This document shows positions 9,408-22,017 of a stretch of DNA of 64,000 nt, piece by piece. The position numbers and the translations under genes are program-made. Positions within the stretch are counted from its first letter, which is position 1. Every line of letters starts with the position of its first letter. Source of the stretch: Linanthus parryae. Taxonomy: Eukaryota > Streptophyta > Magnoliopsida > Ericales > Polemoniaceae. Below the pieces are notes generated by a model. It worked only from the letters and a program-made list of their open reading frames with translations, was not told where the DNA came from and searched no databases. The DNA lies in the NCBI GenBank assembly GCA_023055425.1, contig JALGPY010000013.1, positions 13,677,735 to 13,741,734 on the forward strand. The letters are read 5' to 3'.

Positions 9408-12400
9408 CTAAACCAATGCTTCTTTATTTAGCATTCCTAATTCAAATCTTAAGGCTGAGAATCTTTCATATGGCAATGGTTTAGTGAAGATGTCTGCAAA
9501 TTGCAGGTTAGTAGAAACAAATTCAAGAACAATATCACCTTTTTCAGCATGACCTCTGATTAAGTGATGCCTGACATCAATATGCTTTGTTCTGGAATGC
9601 TGAATTGGATTCTTTGTAATTGATATTGCACTTATGTTGTCACGCTTGATAGGTATATCTCTGAAATCAAATCCAGGATCTCTCATTTGTTGTGCTATCC
9701 GTAAAACTTGTGAGCAGGAAGCTCCAGCTGTTATGTATTCAGCTTCAGCCGTTGATAGTGCAACTGAGTTTTGCTTCTTTGAATGCCAGCTGATTAAAGA
9801 TGATCCAAGAAATTGACAGCATCCTGATGTACTCTTTCTATCAACTTTGTATCCTGCAAAATCAGCATCTGAATAGCCACACAAAGAGAAGTTAGAATGT
9901 TTAGGATACCAAAGCCCTAAGTCTTTGGTACCATTGAGATATCTAATAATTCTCTTTACTGCATTCAAGTGTGATTCTTTAGGATCAACTTGAAATCTAG
10001 CACACATGCACACACTGAACATGATATCTGGTCTACTAGCTGTGAGGTAGAGTAATGATCCAATCATACACTATTTTACATTCACACTCTTACCAAATCA
10101 TCATTGTCTAAAGACAATGTATAACTCATGGGGGTCTTAATCTCTTTGAACTGAGACATATTATACTTGCTTAGCAGGTACTTTGTATACTTGCTTTGAT
10201 GTAGGGATACGCCCTTCTTAATTTGATGAATTGAAGTCCAAGAAAGAAGTTGAATTCTCCTACATGCTCATTTCAAATACCCTGCTCATGAGACTTGAGA
10301 ATTCCTTGCACAGATCATTAGTATCTCCAAACAGAATATCATCAATATAAATTTGAACTACAAGCACATCTTTCTCATGAGTCTTTTTGAAAAGGGTCTT
10401 GTCTACCAATCCTCTTTTGAAATCATTTTAAAGTAGAAACTTTGACAATCTTTCATACCAAGCTCTTGGAGCTTGTTTCAAACCATAAAGAGTTTTGTCA
10501 AGTTTGTAAACATGATCTGAAAACTTGTCTTTTTCAAAACCTGGAGGTTGAGCAACATAAACTTCTTCTTTCAGATAGCCATTTAGAAAAACACACATCA
10601 CATCCATTTAAAAAAGTTTCATGTTTTTGTAACATGCAAATGGAAGTAGAATTCTAATTGCTGCTAACCTGGAAACATGAGCAAAAATTTCTTCATACCT
10701 TCTTCTTGATAGTAGCCTTGAGCTACCAATCTAGCTTTGTTCCTCATTACCTTTCCATTCTAACCTAACTTGTTTCTGAATACCCATCTGGTGCCAATTA
10801 CAGACTGATTTCTTGGTGGAGGAACTAGATTCCAGACCTTGTTCCTTTCAAACTCATTGAGTCTACTTTGCATTGCTATAATCCAGTCTGCTTCTTGTAA
10901 TCCTTCCTTCACAGTTTTAGGCTCTACAAGAGAAATAAAAGCATTGGAAGCACAAATATTCTTCAACTGTGACATGTTTTGTGTACCGGTGGTTGGATAA
11001 GAAATGGTGTTATCAGCAGGATGAGATGAGAGATATTTGAATCTCTTCCTTGGTGTCCATGGTCGTGGCTCTCCAGTTTGATTTTCAAGTCTCTGAGAAC
11101 TTGAAGTAGTAGCTTGTTTCTTTTTTTCTCTGGAGATTCTGTTTCAAGGCTTTGAACCTTGGTTTCAAGGCCTTGAAAATGCCTGTCTTGTTCCTGTGAC
11201 ATTTCCTTGGATCCTTTTGAGGATTCTTCTTCAGTTTCTGAATCATGTTTGTTCAGATTGAGATCTGCAAAACCATCACTCAAAGAACCATCATAGCTTT
11301 GATAAAAAATAACATGAATGCTTTCTTCAACAAGCTTGGTTCTCTTATTATAAACTCTATAGACTTTGATTGTCTGTGAAAAGCCAAGAAAAATACCTTC
11401 ATCACTTCTTGCATCAAACTTACCAAGATTGTCCTTACCATTATTGTGGACAAAACAAGTACAACCAAATGGTTTTAAGTAAGAAATGTTTGGCTTTCTT
11501 CCTTTGAACAACTCATAGGGGGTCTTCTTCAGAATAGGTCTGATCGAGCACCTATTAAGAATATAGTATGATGTATTCACAGCTTCTACCCAATAATACT
11601 TTGGAAAGTTGTTTTCCAAAAGCATTATACTTGACATGTCTTCAAGAGTCATGTTCTTTCTTTCAACTACTCCATTCTGTTGAGGAGTTCTAGGAGCTGA
11701 AAAGTTGTGAGAGATGCCATGCTTAGAACAGAATACATCAAAATAAAGTTGAACAATCTCTCTACCATGATCACTTATTATGGAAGCAATATTTAGGTTT
11801 TTCAATGTTTGAAGTTCTCTACAAAGTTTTGAAAATTCAGTGAGAGCTTCTGATTTTTCTTTAAGAAACATGACCCAAGTATATCTAGAGAAATCATCTA
11901 CAATGACAAGCCTTTACTTCTTATCCTTTGGATTTGGAGTTCTCATAGGACCACAGAGATCCATATGCAATAGTTCAATGAGTCTAGTAGTACTTACAAA
12001 GTTCTTTGTCTTGAAAGAGCTTCTAGTTTGCTTTCCTTGTGCACATGCTTTGCATATTTCTTCATCTCTGAACTTGATAGAGGGTAGACCTCTTACTAAT
12101 TTCTTGGAAACTAATTCGTTCAAGGTGTGCAAGCTAATGTGTCCCAAATTTCTATGCCAAAGCTATGAATCTTCTTTCAAGGCCTTGAGACACTTCAAGT
12201 TTTCTCCCAACTTTGTTAGTTTGATAAGTATAAACATTGTTTGATCTAGAGGCTGTGAGGATGCAATTGCCATATTTCTCATTTTGCACCACACATTTCT
12301 ATTTATCAAAGATAAACTTGTTTCCATTGTCACAAAGCTGAGATACACTAAGCAGATTAAATTTCAAGCCATCAACTAGATATACATCAGAAATAGAGTT

Positions 12401-12501
12401 TTTTTTATAGAATTTGTACCAACTTTACCAGTGCCAAGAATGTTGCATTTGCCTTTGTCACCAAGTGTAATTTATCCTTCTGATTGCCCTTTCAGTTATG
12501 A

Positions 12502-12599
<98 letters not shown>

Positions 12600-14504
12600 T
12601 TCCACTCATGTGACTTGAGCAACCACTATCCATAAACCACGTTTGTTCTTTGATCTTGGTGACACCCTGCAAACACCATTCACTGCCTTACCCAGCTGTT
12701 AGACCAAGTGCTGAATTTAGATTCATATTCAGGGTCAACCCCCTTTAGGAACCCAAATCTATCTAACTTGTCCTTTGAGTTGGAAGGGAAAAGTATTCCT
12801 CATAATGTGAGGGTCTCTTATTCTAAAAGGACAAGTTATCTTAACATGACCAATCTTACTACAGTAATGACATTTAGGAGATCTTTTTCTTCCATCTTTC
12901 ACAAATCTGGTAATGTTTTTATTTGGAAAGTTTGGATTGTATCCAATACCAGTTTTGGTAACAGACTTCAAGCTACATCCAAGAATCAAGTTCAAGTTGT
13001 GTTCTGAGCCTGCAAGTTTTGTTGTACCAATTCAGATTCTTGAAGTTTCTCAGTCAGAGTAGTCTTTTGTTTATCAATTCATCAACTTGATGTCTTAGAT
13101 TAACAATACTATCACTCAAGAGAGTGTTCTCAGTGACTACTTCCTTGACTTGTGTTTTCAAGGCTTTGAAACTGGTTTTCAAGGCCTTGAAATCAGTGTC
13201 AGTTTTATTTTTAGAGATTTCAAGTTTCTGATTCAGGCAGACAAGATGTAAATTTTCTTTTGCTTGCTCATGAAATTTTTCTTTCAAAACTCTTATTTCT
13301 TTCAGATAGTTCTCTTCATTTAAAAGCATTTTTCTAAGATAGTCAGAGAGGGCTTCTTTTGGTTTTGAAATCAAGCAGTTTACCATTACCTCAATGTGCT
13401 TTTCAGAACTTTCAATGCCATAAAGCATAGGTTGGAATGTTCTTCTTCATATTCAGATTCACTTGATGTTTCTGAATCACTCGATGAAGCTATCATAGCT
13501 TTCTTTCTTCTATCATGATATTTCTTCTGAAAAATCTTGCTTTTCTTGTGTGGTCAGTCTCTGATCAAGTGTCCTGCATCACCATACTCAAATCAATTCA
13601 CGAATTTAGGCTTATTACCATGTGATTTTTTTTTTACCTTTATAGTCTTTGCTACAGGAGGATCTATGTCTATCTCTGTTGAAGTCGTTGTTTCCAAAGC
13701 GTTTCTTCATTTTAAGAATTCTGTTCAAGGATTTGGAAATTAAGGCAATTGGATCTTCATCATCATCTTCAGTTTCAAGGCTTTGAAATGGCTCATTCTC
13801 CTTTTCCTTAAGAGCTAAGTTCTTTACACCTTTTGATAGTTCTCCATCAACTTCAATCATGATATCTCATGTGTAAGGAGCTTCCCTTGTAGGTCATCAA
13901 GTTGAAGTGATGAGAGATCTTGGGCTTCCTCAATAGCACTAGTCATTGTTTCCCATTTTGCCTTTGGAAGACTTCTTAGAATCTTCCTCACCTTTTCTTC
14001 ACTGAAAATACATTTTCCCAAATAATCAAGGTTATTGACAATGTCAGTCAATATTTTGAACATGTCTCTGATTGACTGATCTATATTCATCTTGAATAGC
14101 TCATATTTCCTGAGATATATGTTGATCTTGGTTTGCTTGGCTTCGATGGTTCCTTCAAAGATTACCACAAGCTTATCCCATATCTCCATGGCAGTCTTGC
14201 AGCTTGAGATCCTGTTAAATCCATCTGCACTCAAAGCACAATATAAGAGATTCATAGCTTTATAATTTGTTGAAAATTGTTCTAACTCATGTGAAGAAAG
14301 AGAGTCTTCAGATTTGGGAGTTTTAATCCCATCCTTCTATGTGTAGAAAGTATGAAGACCATTTTGGATGATAGTCCAGAGTTCCATATCAATGATTAAC
14401 TTTTTCATCAAAGCTTTCCAGTGGACAAAATTGTCTCCACAGAAGAGAGGAGGTCTTTTAGCAGCTCTTCCCTGTGAGAAACCACCATCACCAACAGTAC
14501 TCAT
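9408..14504 (-). pseudogene. gag-pol: SIRE-B gag-pol polyprotein, disabled
   Basis: The gag start is placed at ATG 14504 (MSTVGDGGFSQ) because the same start is seen in SIRE-C (21968) and SIRE-H (40761). Gag shows RPPLFCGDNFVHWK, then the EIWDKL...EGT region, and a CCHC-like CHYCSKIGHVKITC near 12890. The pre-integrase domain lies at about 11914-12244 and integrase at 10963-11871 (HGREIVQL, PQQNGVVERK). Reverse transcriptase at about 10070-10975 is broken. RNase H is at 9408-10067 (YSDADFAG, AEAEYI). Many stops and frameshifts break it, and a (TA)n tract splits the gag/protease part. Palindrome copies at 11142, 11163, 12175, 13156, 13177 and 13773 encode FQGLE- or FKALK-type segments. Confidence 0.9.
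12504..12597. repeat. (TA)n microsatellite inside SIRE-B pol
   Basis: 94 bp of uninterrupted TA. SIRE-C at the equivalent place (about 20055-20080) has only GAGAATAGAGATCTCTTTCC, so the tract expanded inside coding sequence after the two copies diverged. Confidence 0.95.
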
Positions 14505-14536
14505 AATCACAAGATGGTTATATCCAGTGATACAAG

Positions 14537-14548
14537 CTCCAATACACA
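14537..14548 (-). other. SIRE-B primer binding site (degenerate)
   Basis: On the + strand GCTCCAATACAC sits where SIRE-C and SIRE-H have GCTCTGATACCA, the complement of TGGTATCAGAGC. Three substitutions suggest decay. Confidence 0.6.
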
Positions 14549-14549
14549 T

Positions 14550-15793
14550 TGAAGGGGTGTACAGTAGGTAAAAATACTAGATCAATACTCTAGAAGGAAG
14601 GGGGTTTGAATAGAGTATGCAGACTTTGCCAAACTGTGCAAGAGTAGTGGTTTCAAAAGATTTGTAAAGAGATTCAAGGCATTGAAATGCGTTTCAAGCC
14701 CTTGGAATGAAAACAGTTACAGTATGAAAGGACTAAGTCTGTTTCAAGGCCTTGAAATGAGTTTCAAACCCTTGAAATGAAATTGTTTTGAATGCTGCAA
14801 AAATTCTAAGTATGAAGCTTGAAATAAAATGCAATAGACACAAGATATATAGAGTTCAGTCCACTTGGAGCTACGTCTTTACCTCAGGGATCTTCTCCCT
14901 ATAGGATTTTCAACACAATTCTTATTAATCAACAGCTAAGCCTTAGATCTCAAGCACATAGAGATGCCTTACTTTGTTACAGCATGTGGTTCTCACTAAC
15001 CTATCTAGTACCTGCTCTAGCTATCTGATTAACTAAGAATTCTCTATTGTTCACCTTGAAAGTCCTTGATAAAGAGAGAAATATGCATTATCAAAACGAA
15101 ATACAAATGAAGTTCAGAAAAAGAAGAACACAGGGGATGAAACTGCAGTGAGTAAGCAGTGTTCTTCTGATGCTTGGATTGAAAGAGACGAATTTGCTTC
15201 TTTGTTGCTTGTCAATCCTTGAGTGTTTTGAGTGCCTCTTCCAATTGTCTATCTAGTTCTCTCTCGAATTCTTTCAGCAGTTCTGCTTTTAAACACTTAG
15301 TTTGAATTGAATATCTTCAGAATCTTCTTCAACAAACTTTCTTGAAAATTAGCTTTAGATCTTGACTCCTCTAACAACTTTTTCCAACGGCTAGTAGTTC
15401 AGTATCTTCCAAGATTTTGATTTGATATTGTTGGAAGTCTTTTGAGAGGCTTTAAAACGTAGAAGATCAATCACAGAATCAAGTCATCAAGTAGTTTCCA
15501 TTCCTGCAAAACATAAGTTAGGAAACAGATTCCTATAAAATAGGAAACACAATATCCCTGCATAACTGAGTCAAACAGATGATGTTAGATCCTGTAAAAT
15601 GTGTAAAAATACTTTGTATTTTACCATCAAGTATCATCTAATCATGCACATGGTTTTAGGAGTTTAATCAAGTAGAGAAACTCCCCCTAAGTTCATGCAT
15701 ATAAAGCTCAGTCAGTTTCAAGGCTTTGAAAGCTGTTTCAAGGCCTTGAAATAGACAAGCTATTTAAAGTCTTGAACCTGCATTGAACTTACA
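14550..15793 (-). repeat. SIRE-B 5' LTR (1244 bp)
   Basis: Read on the + strand it starts TG beside the primer site and ends CTTACA. On the minus strand it is TGTAAG...CA. It shares its outer 166 bp with 7754-7919. The empty Copia-A target CAAGT is at 15628-15632. Palindrome pairs lie at 14672/14692, 14742/14762 and 15716/15736, each spaced 20 bp. Confidence 0.88.
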
Positions 15794-16470
15794 TGTTTTA
15801 TTGTTGATTCATGGATTCTACGTTCTTGTGATTCATGTTTGTGACTTAATTGGTGATTTTGACGTGTTATGATTGTTTTTACGTTCTTCATCATATCTAG
15901 GTGATATGAGACATCTTGTTAGATAGAAATTAGTTGATAATTGTTTGGTAACTCTATGATTATTAGCTGGAAAAGTAAATCAATCACTTGATCGTATCCC
16001 GCGCTTGGTAACTCAACAGCGTTAATTTAGAACGTGGAGTAGCACATAACTCTTAATGCACATGTAGGCTTATGAGAACTTGGTAACTCGGTTTAAATTC
16101 AGCCTAGACGTAGTATAGCTACTTGGTAACTCGGTAATTGATAGTTGCTTGTTTGACACGGAAAAATTCATCAGTGTTTCATGAAACGTACAATTCTATC
16201 TATAGTAACCCTTAGCAATCCCCCAAACAAGGCGTCTTGATCACTTCTCCATTATCTGAATTTAAAACCATTCAAACTCTTGCGTTCACAATTTCTTGCT
16301 TTACTTTTAATTTCTTGCTTTAATTTTCTTAAAAGTATTAGCGTTGATAAACAAACTCAACTTCTTGCCCACATTATGGATATAAGTCTTAGCTAATTAC
16401 CAAAGTCCTTTGGGTTGGACAAACCCGGTCTTACCGGAATTATTACTACACTGACAACTGTGCACTTGCA
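15794..16470. other. Segment between SIRE-B and SIRE-C, possible gypsy LTR fragment
   Basis: 677 bp unlike its neighbours. It starts TG and ends CTTGCA. It contains at least four copies of TTGGTAACTC, spaced irregularly. The end, with CCTTTGGGTTGGACAAACCC and an ACTGTGCACTTGCAG terminus, resembles sequence I associate with plant Ty3/gypsy LTRs, but I cannot confirm this. The sequence right of 16470 resumes inside the extra-ORF promoter region of SIRE-C (compare 8950). No gene is visible here. Confidence 0.45.
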
Positions 16471-16792
16471 GGCTCTTCTAGTGCTCATTAGGGTTTTGGA
16501 GAAGAATAGAGAGAGACAGGAATGATACGGAGAGAAGGAGAAGAGAAGAAGATAAATACGGAAAGAGTTTGAGTTTAAAAAGGAAACTGCAATATCTTTC
16601 TGATCTCAAAAGATTTGTAATGATCAGAGAAGATTCAACTATTTGAAGTCATTGGAAAAAAATATTTTAATACTATACTTGGCTGATTTTTTTTTTTGAA
16701 AAAGGTAGGGGCAATATTGGCAAATATCTACAAAGATAGAACCCAATACTGAATGATCCAAGAATTATTGACTAACCAGTTATCATACTTAT

Positions 16793-16907
16793 TTTCAAGG
16801 CTTTGAAAGTAATTTCAAGGTCATGAAAAACTGCTATACTGAGACAAATAAAATCAAAACTTTGAAAAGATTCTCAAGGCTTTGAAAATCAGTTCAAACA
16901 TTTGAAA
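16793..16907 (-). repeat. 20-bp-phased palindrome array, SIRE-C
   Basis: Motif copies start at 16793, 16813, 16852, 16872 and 16892, with steps of 20, 39, 20 and 20 bp. The layout mirrors the SIRE-B array at 9266-9381, including the degraded middle slot. Position relative to pol is conserved (pol stop at 16944). Confidence 0.85.
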
Positions 16908-16943
16908 CACATTATAACTTACCTTCATTACCTGATGCTCCTC

Positions 16944-19900
16944 CTAAACCAATGCATCTTTATTTAGCATGACAAATTCCAGCCTTTGAGGTGAAAATCT
17001 TTCATCAGGCAATGGTTTAGTGAAGATATCTGCAAGTTGCATGTTAGTAGAAACAAATTCAAGAACAATATCACCTTTCTCAGCATGATCTCTGATGAAA
17101 TGGTGTCTCACATCAATATGCTTGGTTCTTTAATGCTGAACTAGATTCTTTGTAATTGATATTGCACTAGTGTTGTCACATTTGATAGGTATACTTCTGA
17201 AGTCAAATCAAAGATCTCTCAACTGTTGAGAAACCTATAAGACTTGTGAGCAACATGCTCTAGAAGATATATATTCAGCTTCAGCTGTTGATAAAGCAAC
17301 TGAGTTTTGTTTCTCGGAGTGCCAACTGATCAAGGAGGATCCAATGAATTGGCAAGTTCCTGAAGTGCTTTTCTTATCAACTTTGTAACCTGCAAAGTCA
17401 GCATCTCAAAATCCATGAAAAAAAAAATTAGAATATCTTGGATACGAAAGCCCTAAGTCTTTGGTACCATTGAGATATCTGAAGATTCTCTTCACATCAC
17501 TTAAGTGTGATTCCTTTGGATCAGCTTGAAATCTTGCACACATACATACAGTGAACATGATATCTGGTCTTCTAGCAATAAGATATAGTAATGATCCAAT
17601 CATACCTCTATACTCTTTCACATTGACACTCTTACCAGATTTATCCTTATCTAAGGACAGTGTATAACTCATAGGGGTCTTGATTTCTTTGGATTGAGAC
17701 ATACTGTACTTGTTCAACAATTCCCTAGTGTACTTACTTTGACGTAGAAAGATGCCCTTCTTAAACTGATGTATTTGAAGTCCATGGAAGAAGTTCAACT
17801 CTCCCATCATGCTCATTTCAAATTCCCTGCTCATAAGACTTGAAAATTCTTTGCATAATAGATCATTAGTAGCTCCAAATAGAATATCATCAACATAAAT
17901 CTGAACTACAAGTAAATCTTTCTCATGAGTCGTTATGAAAAGGGTCTTGTCTACTAATCCTCTTTTGAAATCATTTTCAAGCAAAAATTTTGACAATATT
18001 TCATACAAGCTCTTGGAGCTTGTTTCAAACCATAAAGAGCTTTGTGAAGTTTGTGAACATGATTTGGAAATTTGTCATTTTCAAAACCAGGAGGTTGTGC
18101 AACATAAATTTCTTCTTGCAAGTAACCATTCAAAAATGCACATTTCACATCCATTTGAAAAAGTTTCATGTTCTTGTAAGATGAAAAAGCAAGTAAGATT
18201 CTAATTGCTTCTAAACTGGCAACTGGAGCAAAAGTTTCCTCATAATCAATACCTTCATCTTGGTTGTAACCTCGAACAACTAACCTTGCTTTGTTCCTGA
18301 TCACTTTGCCATTTTCATCATGTTTGTAACTGAACACCCATCTGGTACCAATGACAGATTGGTGGGGGAACTAGGTTCCACACCTTATTTCTTTCAAACG
18401 CATTGAGTTCACTTTGCATAGATATAATCCAGCCTGCTTCTTGTAATGCTTCCTTCACAGTTTTAGGTTCTACAAGAGAAATAAAAGCATTAAAAGAACA
18501 AAGATTCTTCAATTGTGATCTTATTTGTGTACCAGTGGTTGGATCAGAGATGATGTTCTCAGCTGGATGAGATGAAAGATATTTGAATCTCTTTCTTGGA
18601 GACCAGGGTTCAGGTTCTCCATATTGCTTCTCTGGTCTTGAAGTAGTAGCCTGATCACTCATGTCTTTATGATCATCCTTATCAAGGTCTTGATCTTTAT
18701 TTTCAAGGCCTTGAGACCTATTTTCAAGGTCTTGAAAATGGCTTCTGTTTCCTTCTGAACCTGTCTTGAAACCAAGTGAGTTTTTAGCTTCTTCTTCTGA
18801 TTCATGCTTGTTCAGATTCAAGTCTCCAAAACTTTCACTCAAAGACTCATCATAGCTTTCATCAAAAATAACATGAATACTTTCTTCAACCAGCTTGATT
18901 CTTTTATTATAAATTCTAGAAGCTTTTCTAGTCAGAGAGTAACCAAGAAAGATACCTTGATCACTTCTTGCATCAAACTTACCCAAGTTGTCCTTTCCAT
19001 TGTTGTGGACAAAGAATGTGCAACCAAAGGGTTTGAATTATGAAATGTTTGGCTTTCTCCTTTTGAAAAGTTCATAGGGGGTCTTCTTCAAGATAAGTCT
19101 AATTAAGCACCTGTTCAAAATGTAATTTGCTGTATTCACAGCTTCTGCCCAATAGTGTTTTGGCAGCTTGTTTTCTAAAAGCACTGTTCTTGAAAAATCT
19201 TCAAGAGTCCTAATCTTTCTTTCAAGAACTCTTTTTTGTTGAGGAGTTCTAGGAGAAGAGAAATTGTGAGAGCTACCATGCTTAACACTGAACAAGTCAA
19301 ATTCTAATTGATCAAACTCTATACCATGATCACTTCTGATTGAAGCAATAGGTAGGTTTTTTCGAGGTTTGAAGTTCTCTGAAAAGTTTTGAAAATTCAG
19401 AGAGGGCTTCACATTTTTCTTTCAGAAACATAACCCAAGTAAATCTAGAATAGTCATCTACAATAACTAGCATATACCTCTTACCTTTTGGAGTTGGAGT
19501 TCAAATAGGACCACAGAGATCCATATGAAGTAATTCAATAGGTCTAGTAGTACTTACAAATTTCTTTGGGTTGAATGAGCTTCTGGTCTGCTTACCCTGA
19601 GCACAAGCTTTGCATACCTCATCATCTTTGAACTTGATAGATGGTAATCCTCTTACCAGATCTTTGGAGATGAATTGTTCAAGGTATGAAAGCTAATGTG
19701 ACAAAGCTTTCTGTGCCAAAGCTTTGAATCCTCTTTAAAGGCCTTGAGGCACTTCAAGATTTTACCTGCAACTTTGTTAGTCTGAAAAGTATAAAAAATG
19801 TTTGATCTAGAGGCCGTGAGGATGCAATTTCCTGATTTCTCATTCTGGACCACACACTTTTCTTTATCAAAGATAACCTTATTTCCATTGTCACAAAGCT

Positions 19901-21968
19901 GAGATACACTAAGCAAATTAAAATTTCAAGCATTAACCAGATATACATCATAAATAGAATTTTCAGAATCTGTACCAACTTTATCAATACCAAGAATGTT
20001 GCATTTGCCTTTGTCACCAAGTGTAATTTAACCTTCTGATTTCTCTTTCAACTCTGAGAATAGAGATCTCTTTCCACTCATGTGTCTTGAGCAACCACTG
20101 TCCATAAACAATTCTGTTCTTTGACATTGGTGACAACCTGCAAACACCAATCACTGCCTTACTCAGCTGTTAGACCAAGTGTGAAATTTGGACTCATACT
20201 CAGGATCAACCATGTTGGGTGGTCTGAACCTTTAGGAACCCAAATCTGTCTGACTTGTTCTTTGAGCTGAAATGGGAATGTGTTCCTCATTATGTGAGGG
20301 TCTCTTCTCCTGAAAGGACAAGTCATCTTAACATGACAATTATTGGAAAAATGACATTTAGGAGAAGTTTTGTTTCCATCTTTCACAAATCTGGTATTGT
20401 TCTTTCTTGGAAAATTGGATTGTATCCAATACCAGTTTTGTGAACAGACTTTGAACTTTCTCCAAGAATCAAGTTCAACTTGTGTTCTGAGCCTGCAAGC
20501 TTGGTTTTGACTAATTCAGATTCTTGGAGTTTCTTAGTAAGACTAGTCTTTTGTTTATCTACTTCATCAACTTGATGTCTTAGATTTACAAGGCTATCAC
20601 TCATTAGAGAGTTCTCAGTGACTACTTCCTTGACTTGTGTTTTCAAGGCCTTGAAATCATTGTCAGTTTCCTTCTGAGATATTTCAAGATTCTGATTCAG
20701 ACAAATAAGCTGGAAATTTTCTTTTGCTTGCTCATGAACTTTTTCTTTCAAAACTCTAATCTCTTTCAGATAGTCCTCTTCATTTAAAAGCATTGTTCTG
20801 AGATAATCTGAGAGGGCTTCTTTTGGTTTTGAAATCAAACAGTTTACCATTACCTCCATGTTCTTTTCAGAACTTTCATCATGCTTGGCCATGAAGCATA
20901 GGTTCACATGTTCTTCTTCAGAGTCACTTGAGGTATCTGAATCACTCCATAAAGCTATCATAGCTTTCTTCCTTCTGTCATGATCTTGCTTCTGGAAGTT
21001 CTTGCTTTTCTTGTGTGGACAGTCTCTAATCAAGTGTCCTCTATCACCACACTCAAAGCAATCATTACTTTTGATTTACTATTTTGTGAAGAAGACTTAC
21101 CTTTGTAGTCCTTTCTATTGGATGATATGTGTCTCTCTCTTTTGAAGTCTTTGTTTCCAAAGTTTTTCTTCATCTCGAGGATTTTGGTCAAGGTTTGGAA
21201 ATCAAAGTAAATGGATCTTCATCATCATCCTCAGTTTCAAGGCTTTGAATTTTCTCGTTCTCTTTGGCCTTGAGTTCTAAGTTCTTGACGCCTTCTGGTA
21301 GCTCTCCCAGCTTCATTCATGGATATTTCATGTGTAAGAAGCTTCCCTTGTAGGTCAACAACTTGGAGTTATGAGAGACCTTGAGCTTTCTCAATTGCAG
21401 TAGTCTTTGGTTCCCATTTTGCCTTTGGAAGACTTCTCAGAATCTTCCTTACCTTTTCTTCATTAGAAATATGCTTTCCAAGTGAATCAAGGTTATTGAA
21501 CATGTCTATGAACCTTTTAAACATGTATCTGATTGACTCATCTACATTCATCTTGAATAACTCATATTGTCTGAGATATATGTTGATCTTAGTTTGCTTG
21601 ACTTGACTTGTTCCTTCAAATGTCACCACAAGCTTATCCCTGATCTCCTTGGCAGTCTTACAGCCTGAAATCATGTTGAATTCATCTGTACTCAAAGCAC
21701 AATACAAGATGTTAATAGCTTTGAAATTCTTATAGAATTGTTCTAATTTGGATGAAGAAAGTGAGTCTTCAGATTTGGGAGTTTTAATCCCATCTTTCTC
21801 TGTGCAGAAGTGAGGTCCATTATGAATAATGGTCCATTGCTCTATGTCTTGATCAATGATGAACATTTTCATCAGGGCTTTACAGTGAGCAAAATTATCT
21901 CCACAAAATAGAGGAGGCCTGTTGGCAGCTATTCCCTATGAGAACCCACCATCACCTGCAATACTCAT
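16944..21968 (-). pseudogene. gag-pol: SIRE-C gag-pol polyprotein, disabled
   Basis: ATG at 21968 (MSIAGDGGFS) is followed at once by an in-frame stop. Gag then continues at 21872-21369. A RDCPHKKSKN knuckle remnant and Asp/Glu-rich linker lie near 21033-20950. Coiled-coil-like gag sequence (LMSDSLVNLRHQVDEV) is at about 20600. Pre-integrase, integrase (18986-19412, PQQKRVLERK in place of the usual PQQNG...ERK), RT (17406-18337, [15 protein letters not shown]) and RNase H remnants follow. Several frameshifts and stops are present. Palindromes at 18680, 18701 and 18722 form a 21-bp-period triplet in the integrase-RT linker, and one at 20641 lies in gag. Confidence 0.88.
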
Positions 21969-22003
21969 GATCACCAAATGGTTAAATCTATATAGTGATA
22001 CAA

Positions 22004-22015
22004 GCTCTGATACCA
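22004..22015 (-). other. SIRE-C primer binding site
   Basis: On the + strand GCTCTGATACCA, the complement of TGGTATCAGAGC (initiator methionine tRNA type), two bases from the LTR. Confidence 0.85.
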
Positions 22016-22017
22016 AT

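Larger units (their letters stand above)
7754..15793 (-). mobile_element. SIRE-B, Sirevirus-like Ty1/copia element with an extra 3' gene
   Basis: On the minus strand it reads: 5' LTR 15793-14550, degenerate primer site, gag-pol 14504-9408, palindrome array, TATA-like site, extra ORF 8933-8319, polypurine tract, and the remainder of the 3' LTR 7919-7754. The tract pattern (CATCAAGGAGGAGAT before TGTAAG) and an additional ORF after pol are known Sirevirus traits, so I place it there tentatively. The rest of its 3' LTR must lie left of the window, because Copia-A inserted into that LTR. All coding parts are broken. SIRE-C, SIRE-H and SIRE-K are relatives. Confidence 0.85.

Noticed and set aside
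12431..12613. ORF with Tyr-Ile repeats
   Set aside because: Translation of the (TA)n tract, not a gene.
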